Origin: Mucilaginibacter sp. OK283
GTDB lineage: Bacteria; Bacteroidota; Bacteroidia; Sphingobacteriales; Sphingobacteriaceae
Assembly (NCBI RefSeq): GCF_900110415.1
Contig: NZ_FODR01000002.1
Coordinates: 1-64,000 of the forward strand
Direction: 5' to 3'
DNA length: 64,000 nucleotides
The notes under the pieces were generated by a model, which worked only from the letters and a program-made list of their open reading frames with translations, did no database searches and was not told the DNA's origin. The first letter of the stretch is position 1. Each line of letters opens with the position of its first letter. The translations under genes were made by a program, and so were the position numbers. Below, in pieces: positions 18,413 through 26,822 of this stretch.

Positions 18413-19174
18413 ATGCTAAAGCGCCTGATATACCTGTTGCTGTTGATTGTTGCGCCATTGCTGGCCTTTAGCGATGACGCAGGCCCGGCCCTGTTTAAAA
18501 AAGGCAATAACCTGTACCAAAAGGCAAATTATAAAGAAGCCGCGGCTGCCTATCAAAAAATGGTGGATGACGGCTACCAATCGGCCAGCCTTTACTTTAA
18601 CCTGGGCAATGCTTATTACAAAAATGGCGACATAGCCCCGGCCTTGTTATACTATGAAAAAGCGCACAGGCTATCGCCGGGCGATGAAGATATCCGGGTA
18701 AACATCCAGTTTGCCAATTCAAAAACTACCGATAAAATTGAGGCCGCCCCCGAATTTTTCATCACCAAATGGTGGACCGGCTTTATTCTCGCTTTTTCGG
18801 CCAATGCGCTTGCCGTGGTCAGTGTGCTGCTTTTCCTGGCGGCATCGGGCCTGCTTATCCTTTACAGATTTTCCGGCTCTGTGGGCATAAAAAAGGCGTC
18901 GTTTTATTCGGCCTTAATTTTACTGCTGTTAGGTATCGGTACTATATTCATATCCGGCAGGCAGGCGGCCTATTTTGATGCGCATCATGATGGCATTATC
19001 TTCAATTCATCGGTAAACGTTAAAAACGCACCCGCCACTACCGCCAAAAACGGCTTTGTGCTGCACGAGGGAACCAAGGTTAATATCCTTGATAAAAAAT
19101 CCGACTGGGTAAAAATCAAACTGGCCAACGGCAACGAAGGCTGGGTGAGCACTGCGGATGTGCGGGAAATATAG
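18413..19174 (+). CDS. batE: BatE-type TPR/SH3 protein
   Basis: 253 aa from ATG 18413, one base after the batD stop; a TTG six codons upstream lies inside batD and is not needed. A signal peptide (LLLLIVAPLLAFS) is followed by two to three TPRs (about 25-95), two membrane helices (about 112-135 and 149-167) and a C-terminal SH3-like domain (about 195-253, ending VKIKLANGNEGWVSTADVREI). This domain order is that of BatE. It is the last gene of the operon; no clear terminator follows. Confidence 0.88.
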   Translation: MLKRLIYLLLLIVAPLLAFSDDAGPALFKKGNNLYQKANYKEAAAAYQKMVDDGYQSASLYFNLGNAYYKNGDIAPALLYYEKAHRLSPGDEDIRVNIQFANSKTTDKIEAAPEFFITKWWTGFILAFSANALAVVSVLLFLAASGLLILYRFSGSVGIKKASFYSALILLLLGIGTIFISGRQAAYFDAHHDGIIFNSSVNVKNAPATTAKNGFVLHEGTKVNILDKKSDWVKIKLANGNEGWVSTADVREI

Positions 19175-19515
19175 GCATCAACGATATCGGCGATGGACTT
19201 TTCCACTGCCCCGAAAAGCAGAATACCCGTTGCCAAAATTATGATGTTTGAAGGGGGTATAACCAGGCTCCAACGGATATTAATGGGTACTTAACCGCGT
19301 CTGGCAAGGGCATAACAGGGTACTAATCACCTCTTTTGTTTTATCCCTGCCAAACCCGAAAGTGATGGATTTTACTATTACAGGGTAAAAGAAACTGCAG
19401 GTATTTTAATTCTTCCGAACACTTAATTGTCTGTAATTCAATAGTATACATATTCGCCCCCGAACACCCGAACACGTCTGCACAAAACCGAACACCACAT
19501 AAGTATTAAATTCCG
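19175..19515. other. Intergenic gap with repeated CCGAACAC words
   Basis: The gap after the bat operon holds no gene. The word CCGAACAC occurs four times within about 90 bases (near 19415, 19459, 19466 and 19490), just upstream of the O-methyltransferase promoter; this could be a regulator binding array or chance. Confidence 0.4.
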
Positions 19516-19523
19516 TATCTTTG
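19516..19523 (+). promoter_or_regulatory. -7 box of the O-methyltransferase gene
   Basis: TATCTTTG matches TAnnTTTG exactly and ends four bases before ATG 19528. The expected transcription start falls at or next to the start codon, so the mRNA may be leaderless. The start codon itself is supported by family length. Confidence 0.6.
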
Positions 19524-19527
19524 TGAC

Positions 19528-20166
19528 ATGGATATTCTCCCTATTGCCCTCCAGGCGTACTTAGATGACCATTGCGATCCGGAGCCGGAAGCTTTGCAGC
19601 AACTGAACCGCGAAACGCATTTAAAGGTGCTGCGCCCGCACATGCTGTCGGGCAATTACCAGGGCCGGTTGCTGAGCTTTCTGAGCAAAATGGTGGCACC
19701 CAAATGCATCCTGGAAATTGGTACGTTCACCGGCTACTCGGCCATTTGCCTGGCCGAAGGATTGGCTGAGGGAGGCATTCTCCACACCATCGAAGTGAAC
19801 CGCGAAATGGAGGATATCATCAATTCACACTTTAAACTAACAAATGTTGAAAATAAAATAAAACTGCATTTTGGGCAGGCAGAGGCCATTATTGCTGATT
19901 TACAGGCTGATATTTTCGATTTGGTATTTATTGATGCTGATAAAAAAAATAATTTTACTTACTTTCAATTGGTTTTTGACAAAGTCAGATCCGGAGGATT
20001 AATAATAATTGATAACGTTTTGTGGAAAGGAAAGGTGTACGGCACCGAAAAAGATGCCGATACCGAGAATATCCGCAAACTAAATGACCACATAGCTGTT
20101 GATAGCAGGATAGAAAAACTGATCCTGCCTGTCCGCGACGGCTTACTGGTTATCAGAAAAAAATAA
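19528..20166 (+). CDS. Class I SAM-dependent O-methyltransferase (catechol/caffeoyl-CoA type)
   Basis: 212 aa, the usual length of bacterial family 3 O-methyltransferases. Motif I is ILEIGTFTGYSA (61-72); the acidic SAM ligand follows in HTIEVN; LVFIDADKKN (about 130-139) and the IIIDNVLWKG segment supply the metal-binding Asp/Asn residues. The N-terminal ETHLKVLRPHMLSGNYQGR is typical of the group. It would methylate a catechol-like hydroxyl using a divalent metal. The glucosaminidase gene starts three bases downstream, so both are likely co-transcribed although no functional link is evident. Confidence 0.9.
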   Translation: MDILPIALQAYLDDHCDPEPEALQQLNRETHLKVLRPHMLSGNYQGRLLSFLSKMVAPKCILEIGTFTGYSAICLAEGLAEGGILHTIEVNREMEDIINSHFKLTNVENKIKLHFGQAEAIIADLQADIFDLVFIDADKKNNFTYFQLVFDKVRSGGLIIIDNVLWKGKVYGTEKDADTENIRKLNDHIAVDSRIEKLILPVRDGLLVIRKK

Positions 20167-20169
20167 ATT

Positions 20170-20706
20170 ATGAAGAAAACCCTACTGATTACCGCCCTGT
20201 TGATTTCAACAATTGCTGCTTCAGCACAAAAAAACACTTCACAATCTTATATCGAGAAGTTCAAAGATGATGCCATTCGTATTATGCACGAAACCGGTAT
20301 CCCGGCAAGCATCGTTTTAGGTGTAGCCATGCATGAATCCGGTTGCGGCAATAGCACTATAGCACAAAACCTTAATAATCAGTTCGGAGTAAAAGGTGGA
20401 GGCAGTGTAGTTTTTATCAAACACAATAAAAAAGTACGTTCATCCTACAAAAAATACGATTCGGTTTTAGATTCGTTCCAGGATTTTGCCCGCATCATGA
20501 CCGAGCGCAAGCAATTCAGCCACCTGGCCGATGCCCTTACCCATTATGATTATACCGGCTGGGCAAAAGGCATCCAGCGCAGCGGTTACGCCAGCAGCCG
20601 CAAATGGGCAGCGCAGGTTTTAGGTATCATTAAAAAATACGACCTGAATGATTTGGACGAAAACCCTGCAACACAGCCTAAAGAATTAGCAGAAGCCAAA
20701 CAATAA
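20170..20706 (+). CDS. Secreted glucosaminidase-domain protein (GH73, FlgJ-like)
   Basis: 178 aa with a signal peptide (about 1-19, SAQ). The domain has the GH73 core: GIPASIVLGVAMHESGCGNS carries the catalytic Glu, followed by NNQFGVKG and YASSRKWAAQVLGIIKKYDL. These enzymes cut the GlcNAc-MurNAc bond of peptidoglycan. A second, longer paralogue with LysM follows 50 bases downstream, so this is a tandem duplication; this copy has no wall-binding module. Confidence 0.88.
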   Translation: MKKTLLITALLISTIAASAQKNTSQSYIEKFKDDAIRIMHETGIPASIVLGVAMHESGCGNSTIAQNLNNQFGVKGGGSVVFIKHNKKVRSSYKKYDSVLDSFQDFARIMTERKQFSHLADALTHYDYTGWAKGIQRSGYASSRKWAAQVLGIIKKYDLNDLDENPATQPKELAEAKQ

Positions 20707-20712
20707 ACCTAT

Positions 20713-20738
20713 TTTGGCATTTTAATAAAAATGCCAAA
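20713..20738. other. Hairpin between the two glucosaminidase genes
   Basis: An 11-bp perfect stem (TTTGGCATTTT at 20713-20723 with 20728-20738) and 4-base loop. No T-tract follows, so it is more likely an mRNA-stabilising or processing hairpin than a terminator. Confidence 0.45.
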
Positions 20739-20756
20739 TACCACAGGTTTAGCTGT

Positions 20757-21617
20757 ATGAATAAAACGCGTTACTTTTTTTTAATTGGTGTTATTTGTTT
20801 TAGCTCATGCTCGGCGCGCAAAACAACATCATCAAGAAACAAATCCAGGAATTCTATCTCCAATCGCGATGTACGTCGCAATAACAGCAGCATCCAAAAG
20901 GCCAACGGCGCATCTGCGGCGGGTTATAAATCCCTGTCGAGTTTAGATTATATTGATCGTTTTAAGGCCATTGCCATACAGGAAATGAACCAGTATGGCA
21001 TCCCCGCCAGTATTACCCTGGCCCAGGGCCTGTTTGAATCGGGCGCCGGCAATAGCGAGCTGGCCCGCTTTGCCAACAACCACTTTGGTATAAAATGCAC
21101 TGTCGACTGGATGGGCAAAAGCTATTATAAAGATGATGACCAGGTTAACGATTGTTTCAGGGTATATGATAATCCCGAAGACTCGTTTCGCGACCACTCC
21201 ACATTTTTAAAGCGAAAAAATTACGCCAAACTGTTCGAACTGGATAAAAACGACTATGAAGGATGGGCCAGGGGCCTGAAAGCGGCCGGTTATGCTACCA
21301 ACCCCAAGTACCCCGAACTGCTTATTAACCTTATTGTAAAATACAACCTTGACCAGTACGACCGCGCTGAAGGCGAGGCAGCCAAAATAAAACGCGAGGA
21401 CCGTGTATTATCGCAGATTAATGACAGCATTGGCAAACCCAACACCGATACCTTGACCAAAACCAAACCCGACGATAAGATATACACCGTAAAACAGGGC
21501 GATACACTATACAACATATCCAAACGTTTTGGTATAACTGTTGATGAACTAAAAGCGTTAAACAGTATACCCGATAATAATATACACATTGGGCAAAAAC
21601 TGGTAGTTGTTAAGTAG
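20757..21617 (+). CDS. Glucosaminidase lipoprotein with C-terminal LysM domain
   Basis: 286 aa. A lipoprotein signal ends FSSC (Cys18); a serine/asparagine/arginine-rich linker follows (about 22-60). The GH73 domain (about 65-205) has GIPASITLAQGLFESGAGNS with the catalytic Glu and NNHFGIKC. The C-terminus (about 240-286) is one LysM repeat (YTVKQGDTLYNISKRFG) that binds peptidoglycan. The enzyme is expected to be anchored in the outer membrane facing the wall, for peptidoglycan remodelling in growth or division. Confidence 0.92.
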   Translation: MNKTRYFFLIGVICFSSCSARKTTSSRNKSRNSISNRDVRRNNSSIQKANGASAAGYKSLSSLDYIDRFKAIAIQEMNQYGIPASITLAQGLFESGAGNSELARFANNHFGIKCTVDWMGKSYYKDDDQVNDCFRVYDNPEDSFRDHSTFLKRKNYAKLFELDKNDYEGWARGLKAAGYATNPKYPELLINLIVKYNLDQYDRAEGEAAKIKREDRVLSQINDSIGKPNTDTLTKTKPDDKIYTVKQGDTLYNISKRFGITVDELKALNSIPDNNIHIGQKLVVVK

Positions 21618-21620
21618 GGG

Positions 21621-21761
21621 GGAGAGAATCAAGAGTCAAGAATCAAGACAGGAGAAAAATTTTCTAAGTGGCATTATTTTCAACGTACAATGCAATCAGT
21701 ATAACTCAAGCACACCAAATGAGTAGGCTGCCGGCAAAAGTCTTGACTCTTGATTCTCTCC
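21621..21761. repeat. Inverted stutter repeat AGTCAAGA/TCTTGACT
   Basis: A perfect 21-base arm (21621-21641) pairs with 21741-21761 across 99 bases. The arm is itself a stutter of AATCAAGA/AGTCAAGA words. This type of word-repeat recurs in other gaps of the window. Confidence 0.7.
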
Positions 21762-21809
21762 TCAAAAGTTAATTGTTGTTAAAAACATGGCTAATTAAAG
21801 CCTAAGTTT

Positions 21810-21817
21810 TATTTTTG
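21810..21817 (+). promoter_or_regulatory. -7 box upstream of the regulatory-domain protein
   Basis: TATTTTTG matches TAnnTTTG and lies eight bases before the ATG at 21826, implying a very short leader. Confidence 0.45.
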
Positions 21818-21825
21818 GCGCCACA

Positions 21826-22599
21826 ATGAAATTATGGTTGTTCCTGTTTTTCTGCACGTTATCTGTACGGCTTTTTGCGCAGCAAAAGCAGGTAGAGGGT
21901 ATTGTGTTTGATAAAGACAGCAAAGACCGTATTGCCAAGGTAAACATTGTGAACGCCACCACCGGAAAATCTTTTTACAATAACCTTAAAGGCGAGTTTA
22001 CAATAGATGCACAGCCTGGCGATGTACTGATATTTATGAAGCCCGATCATTACAGCGATACCCTGAAGGTGCAAACTAATAACGCGATGGCCGTTTATAT
22101 GAAGCGGTCGGCAATTATGCTTAGGGAAGTATATATTCGTGATACCGCGCTTACGCCCGAGAAGCAATTTGCGGCCACTAAGCGCGATTTTACTAAAATT
22201 TACGGGTCGGAATATAGTCAAAGCCTTTTGTCGGTTGCGCCCGGCCTGGGGGCAGGCATAGGTATTGATGCTTTGTACAATGCCTTTAGCCGCAGCGGCC
22301 GCAACGCCGCCAAGCTGCGGGCAACCATCGAAGAAGATTATCACCAGCGCGAGATTGATTTTCGCTTTAATCGCGCGTTTGTGGCCAGTGTAACCCGCCT
22401 TAAAGACCAACAGCTTACCGATTTTATGCAGCGTTACCGCCCCGGCTACTTCCTGGTAAAAACCGCTACCGATTATGAGTTTATAACTACCATAAAGACC
22501 AACCTGCGCCGCTTTTTGCGCTCATCGCGCAAATCGTACGGTTTGGCGCCATTGGTTACGCCCGAAGTAACTAATAAAGAAACCGGTAAAGGCGAGTGA
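21826..22599 (+). CDS. Exported protein with carboxypeptidase-regulatory-like domain
   Basis: 257 aa with signal peptide (1-19, RLFAQ). Residues about 22-95 form a CarboxypepD_reg-like beta sandwich (VEGIVFDKDSKDRIAKVNIV..TTGKSFYNNLKGEFTID), the module also found at the front of TonB-dependent receptors. The remaining 160 residues are basic and helical without a barrel, so this is not a receptor. Bacteroidetes carry many such stand-alone proteins, often of unknown function. It converges on the propeller protein at 22605 with only five bases between stops. Confidence 0.7.
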   Translation: MKLWLFLFFCTLSVRLFAQQKQVEGIVFDKDSKDRIAKVNIVNATTGKSFYNNLKGEFTIDAQPGDVLIFMKPDHYSDTLKVQTNNAMAVYMKRSAIMLREVYIRDTALTPEKQFAATKRDFTKIYGSEYSQSLLSVAPGLGAGIGIDALYNAFSRSGRNAAKLRATIEEDYHQREIDFRFNRAFVASVTRLKDQQLTDFMQRYRPGYFLVKTATDYEFITTIKTNLRRFLRSSRKSYGLAPLVTPEVTNKETGKGE

Positions 22600-22604
22600 A
22601 ATAG

Positions 22605-23657
22605 TTAAACTTTTTTAAATTTAATCACATTATCCTGCTCCCATACGCAAAGCATGGTATTGTTATTCAACAGGATAGTTTTCAGAAAGCTGCCTTTTCC
22701 TACCATAGTTACTTCTTTACGATTGGGCGATGCAACTTTCAGCGTATCGTTGTTTTGAAATGATATCATGGTTTTAGCCCCGGCCGCGGCAATAGTGCAG
22801 TTTCTTCCTTTGCCAATAAGCGTCTCTGAGCCACCTGGTTGGGCGTAAAAAATATCACCCTTGCGTTGCCAGGCAGTTTGGACGTTATTGCTGCTGTTGA
22901 TAACAATGCCGCCGCCATCCATGGGGCAGCCGTTTAGCGGCCAGGTACCGGTACCCATTTTCTGCGCGGGTTGAAACACGTTGCCACCATCGGCCGACCG
23001 GGTAACATAAAGGTCTCTTGATCCGCCGAGCCAGTTTCTGAACATGATGGCTACTTCCCGGCCCTGCACGGCTATGTTGGGTTTACAGCATTCGCACACA
23101 TGGCCATCAGGCGATTGGTAGGCCAATATATTTTTTGACCATGAGGTGCTTTTAGCCAGCAGCTTTGAAAAATAAACCTGGTTGTGCTGCCCTATACGTA
23201 TATCCAGCCAAACCGCATAAAAATTGTCGTTCTTATCCGTGGTTAAGCCCATCAGCCCTTCGGGTGCCGATTGGTTAATATCATTTAGTACACCCATCTT
23301 TTCCCATTTTGAAGAGGAGTGTTTTAACCGGAACCAATGAATATTACCCGATTTATCCATTGCAGTTATTACCGAGTAATTATCCGAACTGGCCAGCTGC
23401 GGGCCTCTCGACATGCCCAAATGCATGTTTGCCACATGGCCTACCAGTACCGGTTTTGAAAACGATACGCCCTGGTTGGCGGATGTTGCACAAAAAATAT
23501 TATCCTTATCCCCATATACCACCCGGATGGTACCTTTATTGTCGGCGCTAACCTGTGGTTGGCTTCCCGTTGATATAGTTCCTTCTGCCGCAAGGGCTTC
23601 AATGGCAGGTACTAATAATATAATCCCGAGGAGGATAGATAGCAATGCTTTTTTCAT
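22605..23657 (-). CDS. Secreted sialidase-fold (BNR-like) propeller protein with conserved cysteines
   Basis: 350 aa with signal peptide (LLVPAIEALAA). Repeated Ser-x-Asp-x-Gly-x-x-[FW]-type turns (SANQGVSFSKP, SADGGNVFQP) give a six-bladed sialidase-like propeller. The cluster HVCECCKPNIAV near residue 187 and LNGCPMDGGGI near 243 are typical of a widespread exported propeller family; they could bind metal or form disulfides. Sialidase catalytic arginines are not evident, so sialidase activity is doubtful. No anchor is seen; periplasmic location is likely. Confidence 0.7.
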   Translation of the reverse strand: MKKALLSILLGIILLVPAIEALAAEGTISTGSQPQVSADNKGTIRVVYGDKDNIFCATSANQGVSFSKPVLVGHVANMHLGMSRGPQLASSDNYSVITAMDKSGNIHWFRLKHSSSKWEKMGVLNDINQSAPEGLMGLTTDKNDNFYAVWLDIRIGQHNQVYFSKLLAKSTSWSKNILAYQSPDGHVCECCKPNIAVQGREVAIMFRNWLGGSRDLYVTRSADGGNVFQPAQKMGTGTWPLNGCPMDGGGIVINSSNNVQTAWQRKGDIFYAQPGGSETLIGKGRNCTIAAAGAKTMISFQNNDTLKVASPNRKEVTMVGKGSFLKTILLNNNTMLCVWEQDNVIKFKKV

Positions 23658-23786
23658 AGTTAGCGTTTAAATGGGTACGGTTTAACTTGGCGGTTTACAA
23701 CTGTTTTTGGCAACGTGAAAACATGTCAAATATATCCAAATGATTGGACATATAATTTGCTTATATTGTGGTCATTTACCATCACC

Positions 23787-25307
23787 ATGAAAACAAATAC
23801 CTGTTTTATCGCCCTGATGTTTTTGGGTGCCCGGCTGCTATCAGCCCAAACAAACCAGCAAAAAATAAATACGGCTATTAAAGGCAATCAGCAGGAAACT
23901 TTTGGCGAATACCTGGACTTTGTAGCTATCCCCAACGAAACAGTTGATTCGGCTAATATCCGCCTCAACGCGGCATTTGTTAAAAATATGCTGGAGAAGC
24001 GTGGCGTTAAAGCCGAGGTGCTTACCATTGCCAACGGCAATCCAGCCGTTTTTGGCGAGGTAAAAGTGCCGGGTGCAACCAAAACCATTGCTTTTTACGC
24101 CCATTACGACGGTCAGCCGGTAAACCCCAAACAGTGGGCGCCTGGCCTAAAACCATTTGACCCCGTTTTTATTACCGCGCCAATTGAGCAGGGCGGCCAT
24201 ATTGTTAACTATAAACGCGGCGATGCCATTGATACCAGCTGGCGGTTGAGCGGCCGTGGCAGTGCCGATGACAAGGCTGGCGTTATGTGCATTATCAACG
24301 CGTATGATGCGCTGATAAAAAGCAAAATAAAGCCGGGATGCAATATCAAATTCTTTTTTGAGGGCGAAGAAGAGAAAGGCTCGCCACAACTCGCTGCAAT
24401 CTTTAGAAAGTATAAATCCAGGCTAACATCCGATCTTTGGATTATTTGCGATGGGGCAAGACACCCATCGGGCAAAAATATAGTGGTGTTTGGTGTAAGG
24501 GGCGATGTTAATATGTGGCTTACCATTTATGGCCCCAAACGCCCCTTGCACAGTGGCAACTTTGGTAACTGGGCCCCAAACCCCGGCCTGGCCATGGCCA
24601 AATTACTGGCAGGCATGAAAGATGATGACGACCATGTAACCATTAAAGGGTTTTATGACGACGTAACCCCGCTGAGCCAGGACGAAAAAGACGCATTGGC
24701 CAAAGTACCGCCGGTTGAGCCGGGTTTAAAAAAAGAGCTTGGTATTGCCCGCCCCGAAGGCGGAACACGCCCGCTGGTGAACGCATTTATGCTGCCCACG
24801 CTTAATATCAACGGCATGGCAAGTGGCAATGTTGGCAAACAGGCAGCAAACGTAATCCCCGTGAAAGCCGAAGCCGTGCTCGATCTGCGCCTGGTACCCG
24901 GCAATGATATGGACAGGCAAATTCAAAAAGTAACCGACCACATACGCGCCCAGGGCTATTATGTTGTAGACAAAGAACCGACAGACCAGGAAAGGATTAC
25001 CTACCCTAAGATCATTAAAATAACCCACGATGCCGGTTACAATGCCCAACGTACACCGCTTGATTTGCCCATAGCGCAAGCTGTTGTAAAAGCCGTTCAG
25101 GGTACAGTTGATTACCCGGTGGTGCTTTCGCCAAGCTCAGGCGGCAGCCTGCCCCTGTTTGTTTTTGAACAGGAATTAGGCGCGAAGGTTATCACCGTGC
25201 CATTAGTTAATTACGATAACAACCAGCACGCCGAAAATGAAAACGTAAGGGTGAGCTACCTTTGGCAAGGCATAGCAACCATGGCCGCGGTAATGCAGAT
25301 GAAGTAG
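23787..25307 (+). CDS. Secreted M20-family metallopeptidase
   Basis: 506 aa from ATG 23787; an upstream in-frame ATG at 23715 is rejected because the signal peptide (MKTNTCFIALMFLGARLLSAQ) starts here. The M20 metal site is visible: HYDGQP (H106, D108), SGRGSADDKAG with the bridging Asp, and EGEEEKGSP with the catalytic Glu pair. The dimerisation domain follows, and the last His ligand lies in NNQHAENENVR. M20 dipeptidases cleave dipeptides or N-acyl amino acids with two zinc ions; export suggests periplasmic peptide scavenging. Substrate not known. Confidence 0.9.
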   Translation: MKTNTCFIALMFLGARLLSAQTNQQKINTAIKGNQQETFGEYLDFVAIPNETVDSANIRLNAAFVKNMLEKRGVKAEVLTIANGNPAVFGEVKVPGATKTIAFYAHYDGQPVNPKQWAPGLKPFDPVFITAPIEQGGHIVNYKRGDAIDTSWRLSGRGSADDKAGVMCIINAYDALIKSKIKPGCNIKFFFEGEEEKGSPQLAAIFRKYKSRLTSDLWIICDGARHPSGKNIVVFGVRGDVNMWLTIYGPKRPLHSGNFGNWAPNPGLAMAKLLAGMKDDDDHVTIKGFYDDVTPLSQDEKDALAKVPPVEPGLKKELGIARPEGGTRPLVNAFMLPTLNINGMASGNVGKQAANVIPVKAEAVLDLRLVPGNDMDRQIQKVTDHIRAQGYYVVDKEPTDQERITYPKIIKITHDAGYNAQRTPLDLPIAQAVVKAVQGTVDYPVVLSPSSGGSLPLFVFEQELGAKVITVPLVNYDNNQHAENENVRVSYLWQGIATMAAVMQMK

Positions 25308-25398
25308 CAGGTATGACGAAGATAATTCATTGCTGATTGCAACCATGCTCCAATTAAACGACATACCTATTTTTCGTCTCAAAAAATATTTTAATTCC

Positions 25399-25429
25399 TT
25401 GCCAATTTAAATTTTAATACATAGCTTTG
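25399..25429 (+). promoter_or_regulatory. Promoter of the membrane-protein/repressor operon
   Basis: TTG (25399-25401), a 20-base spacer and TAGCTTTG (25422-25429) make one of the best Bacteroidetes-type promoters in the window. The -7 box overlaps the inverted repeat CTTTG-N5-CAAAG (25425-25439), so a bound repressor would block it. It also shows that a TTG at 25427 is promoter and not a start codon. Confidence 0.65.
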
Positions 25430-25439
25430 AAAAACAAAG
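25425..25439. promoter_or_regulatory. Operator candidate CTTTG-N5-CAAAG, copy 1
   Basis: CTTTGAAAAACAAAG: perfect 5-base arms with a 5-base spacer, lying on the -7 box. A second site with the same geometry is at 26368-26384, on the other side of the winged-helix repressor gene. Confidence 0.55.
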
Positions 25440-25447
25440 TGCTTTTA

Positions 25448-26053
25448 ATGAAAGATCAAGACATTCATGCAGAATTAAGCTCTATCCGGGACCTGATGGA
25501 GCGGTCGGCCAAATTTATTTCGCTGAGCGGCCTGTCGGGCGTAATGGCGGGGATTTATGCCCTTATGGGTGCATTTTTAGGCTGGGAAATATTAACACAT
25601 GAAAGTGCCGGGCTTTTGCGTAACGATACAGAAGTAATCATTCAGTTGATTATGGTGGCTTTCGCAGTATTGGTGCTTTCAATTGGCACCGGCATCTGGC
25701 TCTCCATTCGCAAAGCTAAAAAGAACGGACAACCCTTTTGGAATACCGGCAGCAAGCGCTTGCTTATCAATATGGCTATACCGCTGGTTGCAGGTGGTTT
25801 ATTCACATTTATACTCATATATCGCGGTTATTATGGTGTTGTTGCACCTGCTACGCTTATTTTTTACGGTATGGCGCTGGTTGCGGGTAGTCATTACACG
25901 TATTCTGGCGTAAAAAGCTTGGGGATAATCGAGATTTTATTAGGTTTGCTGTGTGCATTAATGCCCGGCTATGGCTTACGATGCTGGGCAATAGGTTTTG
26001 GTTTGCTCCACATTATTTACGGCACGGTAATGCATTTTAAATACGATAAGTGA
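25448..26053 (+). CDS. Membrane protein co-transcribed with a winged-helix regulator
   Basis: 201 aa from ATG 25448 (MKDQDIHAELSSIRDLMERS). Six hydrophobic segments lie at about 25-45, 66-86, 109-127, 133-155, 157-172 and 175-193. A short soluble N-terminal helix rich in charged residues precedes them. No enzymatic motif is recognised. Its last bases overlap the GTG start of the regulator, a pairing seen in many Sphingobacteria where a membrane protein of this size accompanies a small winged-helix repressor. It could be a sensor or inhibitor of the regulator. Confidence 0.75.
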   Translation: MKDQDIHAELSSIRDLMERSAKFISLSGLSGVMAGIYALMGAFLGWEILTHESAGLLRNDTEVIIQLIMVAFAVLVLSIGTGIWLSIRKAKKNGQPFWNTGSKRLLINMAIPLVAGGLFTFILIYRGYYGVVAPATLIFYGMALVAGSHYTYSGVKSLGIIEILLGLLCALMPGYGLRCWAIGFGLLHIIYGTVMHFKYDK

Positions 26054-26352
26054 AGATCTCGTTAGAACAATTTGATAAAGCTTTTGAAAACCGGATACGC
26101 CTGCAAATTATGAGCGTACTGGTTGCCAATGAAAGTTATGATTTTAATGCGCTTAAGGAGCTGCTTAACCTTACGGATGGCAACCTGGCATCGCACCTGA
26201 AGGCGCTGGAAAAGGAAGAGTACATCCAGGTGCAAAAAAGTTTTATTGGCCGCAAGCCCAACACCAAATACCTTGCATCCGAGAAAGGCCGAGCGGCATT
26301 CAGGCTGCACCTGCTTGCCCTCGAAAATTTAATAAAGCAGCAAAAGCTGTAA
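26050..26352 (+). CDS. Winged-helix transcriptional regulator
   Basis: 100 aa starting with GTG at 26050, which overlaps the upstream stop by four bases. The sequence RIRLQIMSVLVANESYDFNALKELLNLTDGNLASHLKALEKEEYIQV is a complete winged HTH with wing segment SFIGRKPNTKYLASEKG. It belongs to the ArsR/MarR-like 'winged helix DNA-binding' group without ligand domain. Matching palindromes upstream of its operon and directly downstream of it suggest autoregulation plus control of the next gene. Confidence 0.88.
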   Translation: MKISLEQFDKAFENRIRLQIMSVLVANESYDFNALKELLNLTDGNLASHLKALEKEEYIQVQKSFIGRKPNTKYLASEKGRAAFRLHLLALENLIKQQKL

Positions 26353-26367
26353 TTTTTTTATCTATGT

Positions 26368-26384
26368 ACTTTGTATTTCAAAGT
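26368..26384. promoter_or_regulatory. Operator candidate ACTTTG-N5-CAAAGT, copy 2
   Basis: ACTTTGTATTTCAAAGT has perfect 6-base arms and the same 5-base spacing as the site at 25425-25439. It includes a TTTG that could be part of a -7 box for the small open frame at 26403. Confidence 0.6.
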
Positions 26385-26402
26385 TCTTTTAAATTAACAA
26401 AA

Positions 26403-26483
26403 ATGAAAATCCTTAAAGCAATTTTATCCGAAGACAGGGTGATTAAAATTGGGCTGGTGCTGGCTGCCTTGTTTGGAATGTAA
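26403..26483 (+). CDS. 26-residue open frame downstream of the second operator
   Basis: ATG AAA ATC... to TAA encodes 26 residues: a charged N-terminus (MKILKAILSEDRVIK) and a hydrophobic end (IGLVLAALFGM). It begins 19 bases after the operator candidate. The start of a larger membrane protein, in this kind of cluster often CreD-like, could have been truncated here, or it may be a genuine small membrane peptide. No homology can be claimed. Confidence 0.35.
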   Translation: MKILKAILSEDRVIKIGLVLAALFGM

Positions 26484-26553
26484 GGTAATTATTTATATAA
26501 AAACGTGACATTAATTAAAGCATTTGAGGCGCGGGAATTGCGATATTTATTCC

Positions 26554-26805
26554 ATGGAATCAAAAATATTCTCGTATAAGGCCGATGGCATTGTATTGGA
26601 GCCTGTAAACGATCAACTGAAGTTGAGCCCAGTGTTTGATCGCAAGGAACTTGTTGAGAAGATAAAAGATATTTTAAAAGCAGATGGTTTTAAGCTTGAT
26701 GAACGCAGCCTCCAGTTTAAAATTGAAGACGGGCAGCTTTTTATACAGGGCCTTGCCGGCAAGGAGCAGGAAGCCAGGTCTATCGGTTTCTTTGCAGGAA
26801 GTTAA
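26554..26805 (+). CDS. Small hypothetical protein
   Basis: 83 aa from ATG 26554 (MESKIFSYKADGIVLEPVND); a TTG ten codons upstream is less likely. The sequence has mixed charge and alternates beta and helix predictions; no signal or membrane segment is present. It converges with the TPR lipoprotein gene (17 bases between stops). Not recognised. Confidence 0.5.
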   Translation: MESKIFSYKADGIVLEPVNDQLKLSPVFDRKELVEKIKDILKADGFKLDERSLQFKIEDGQLFIQGLAGKEQEARSIGFFAGS

Positions 26806-26822
26806 TGCCAGGGTACATGTTA

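Noticed and set aside
19175..19236. Small minus-strand frame over the batE end
   Set aside because: It overlaps the SH3 domain of batE antisense and has no independent support.
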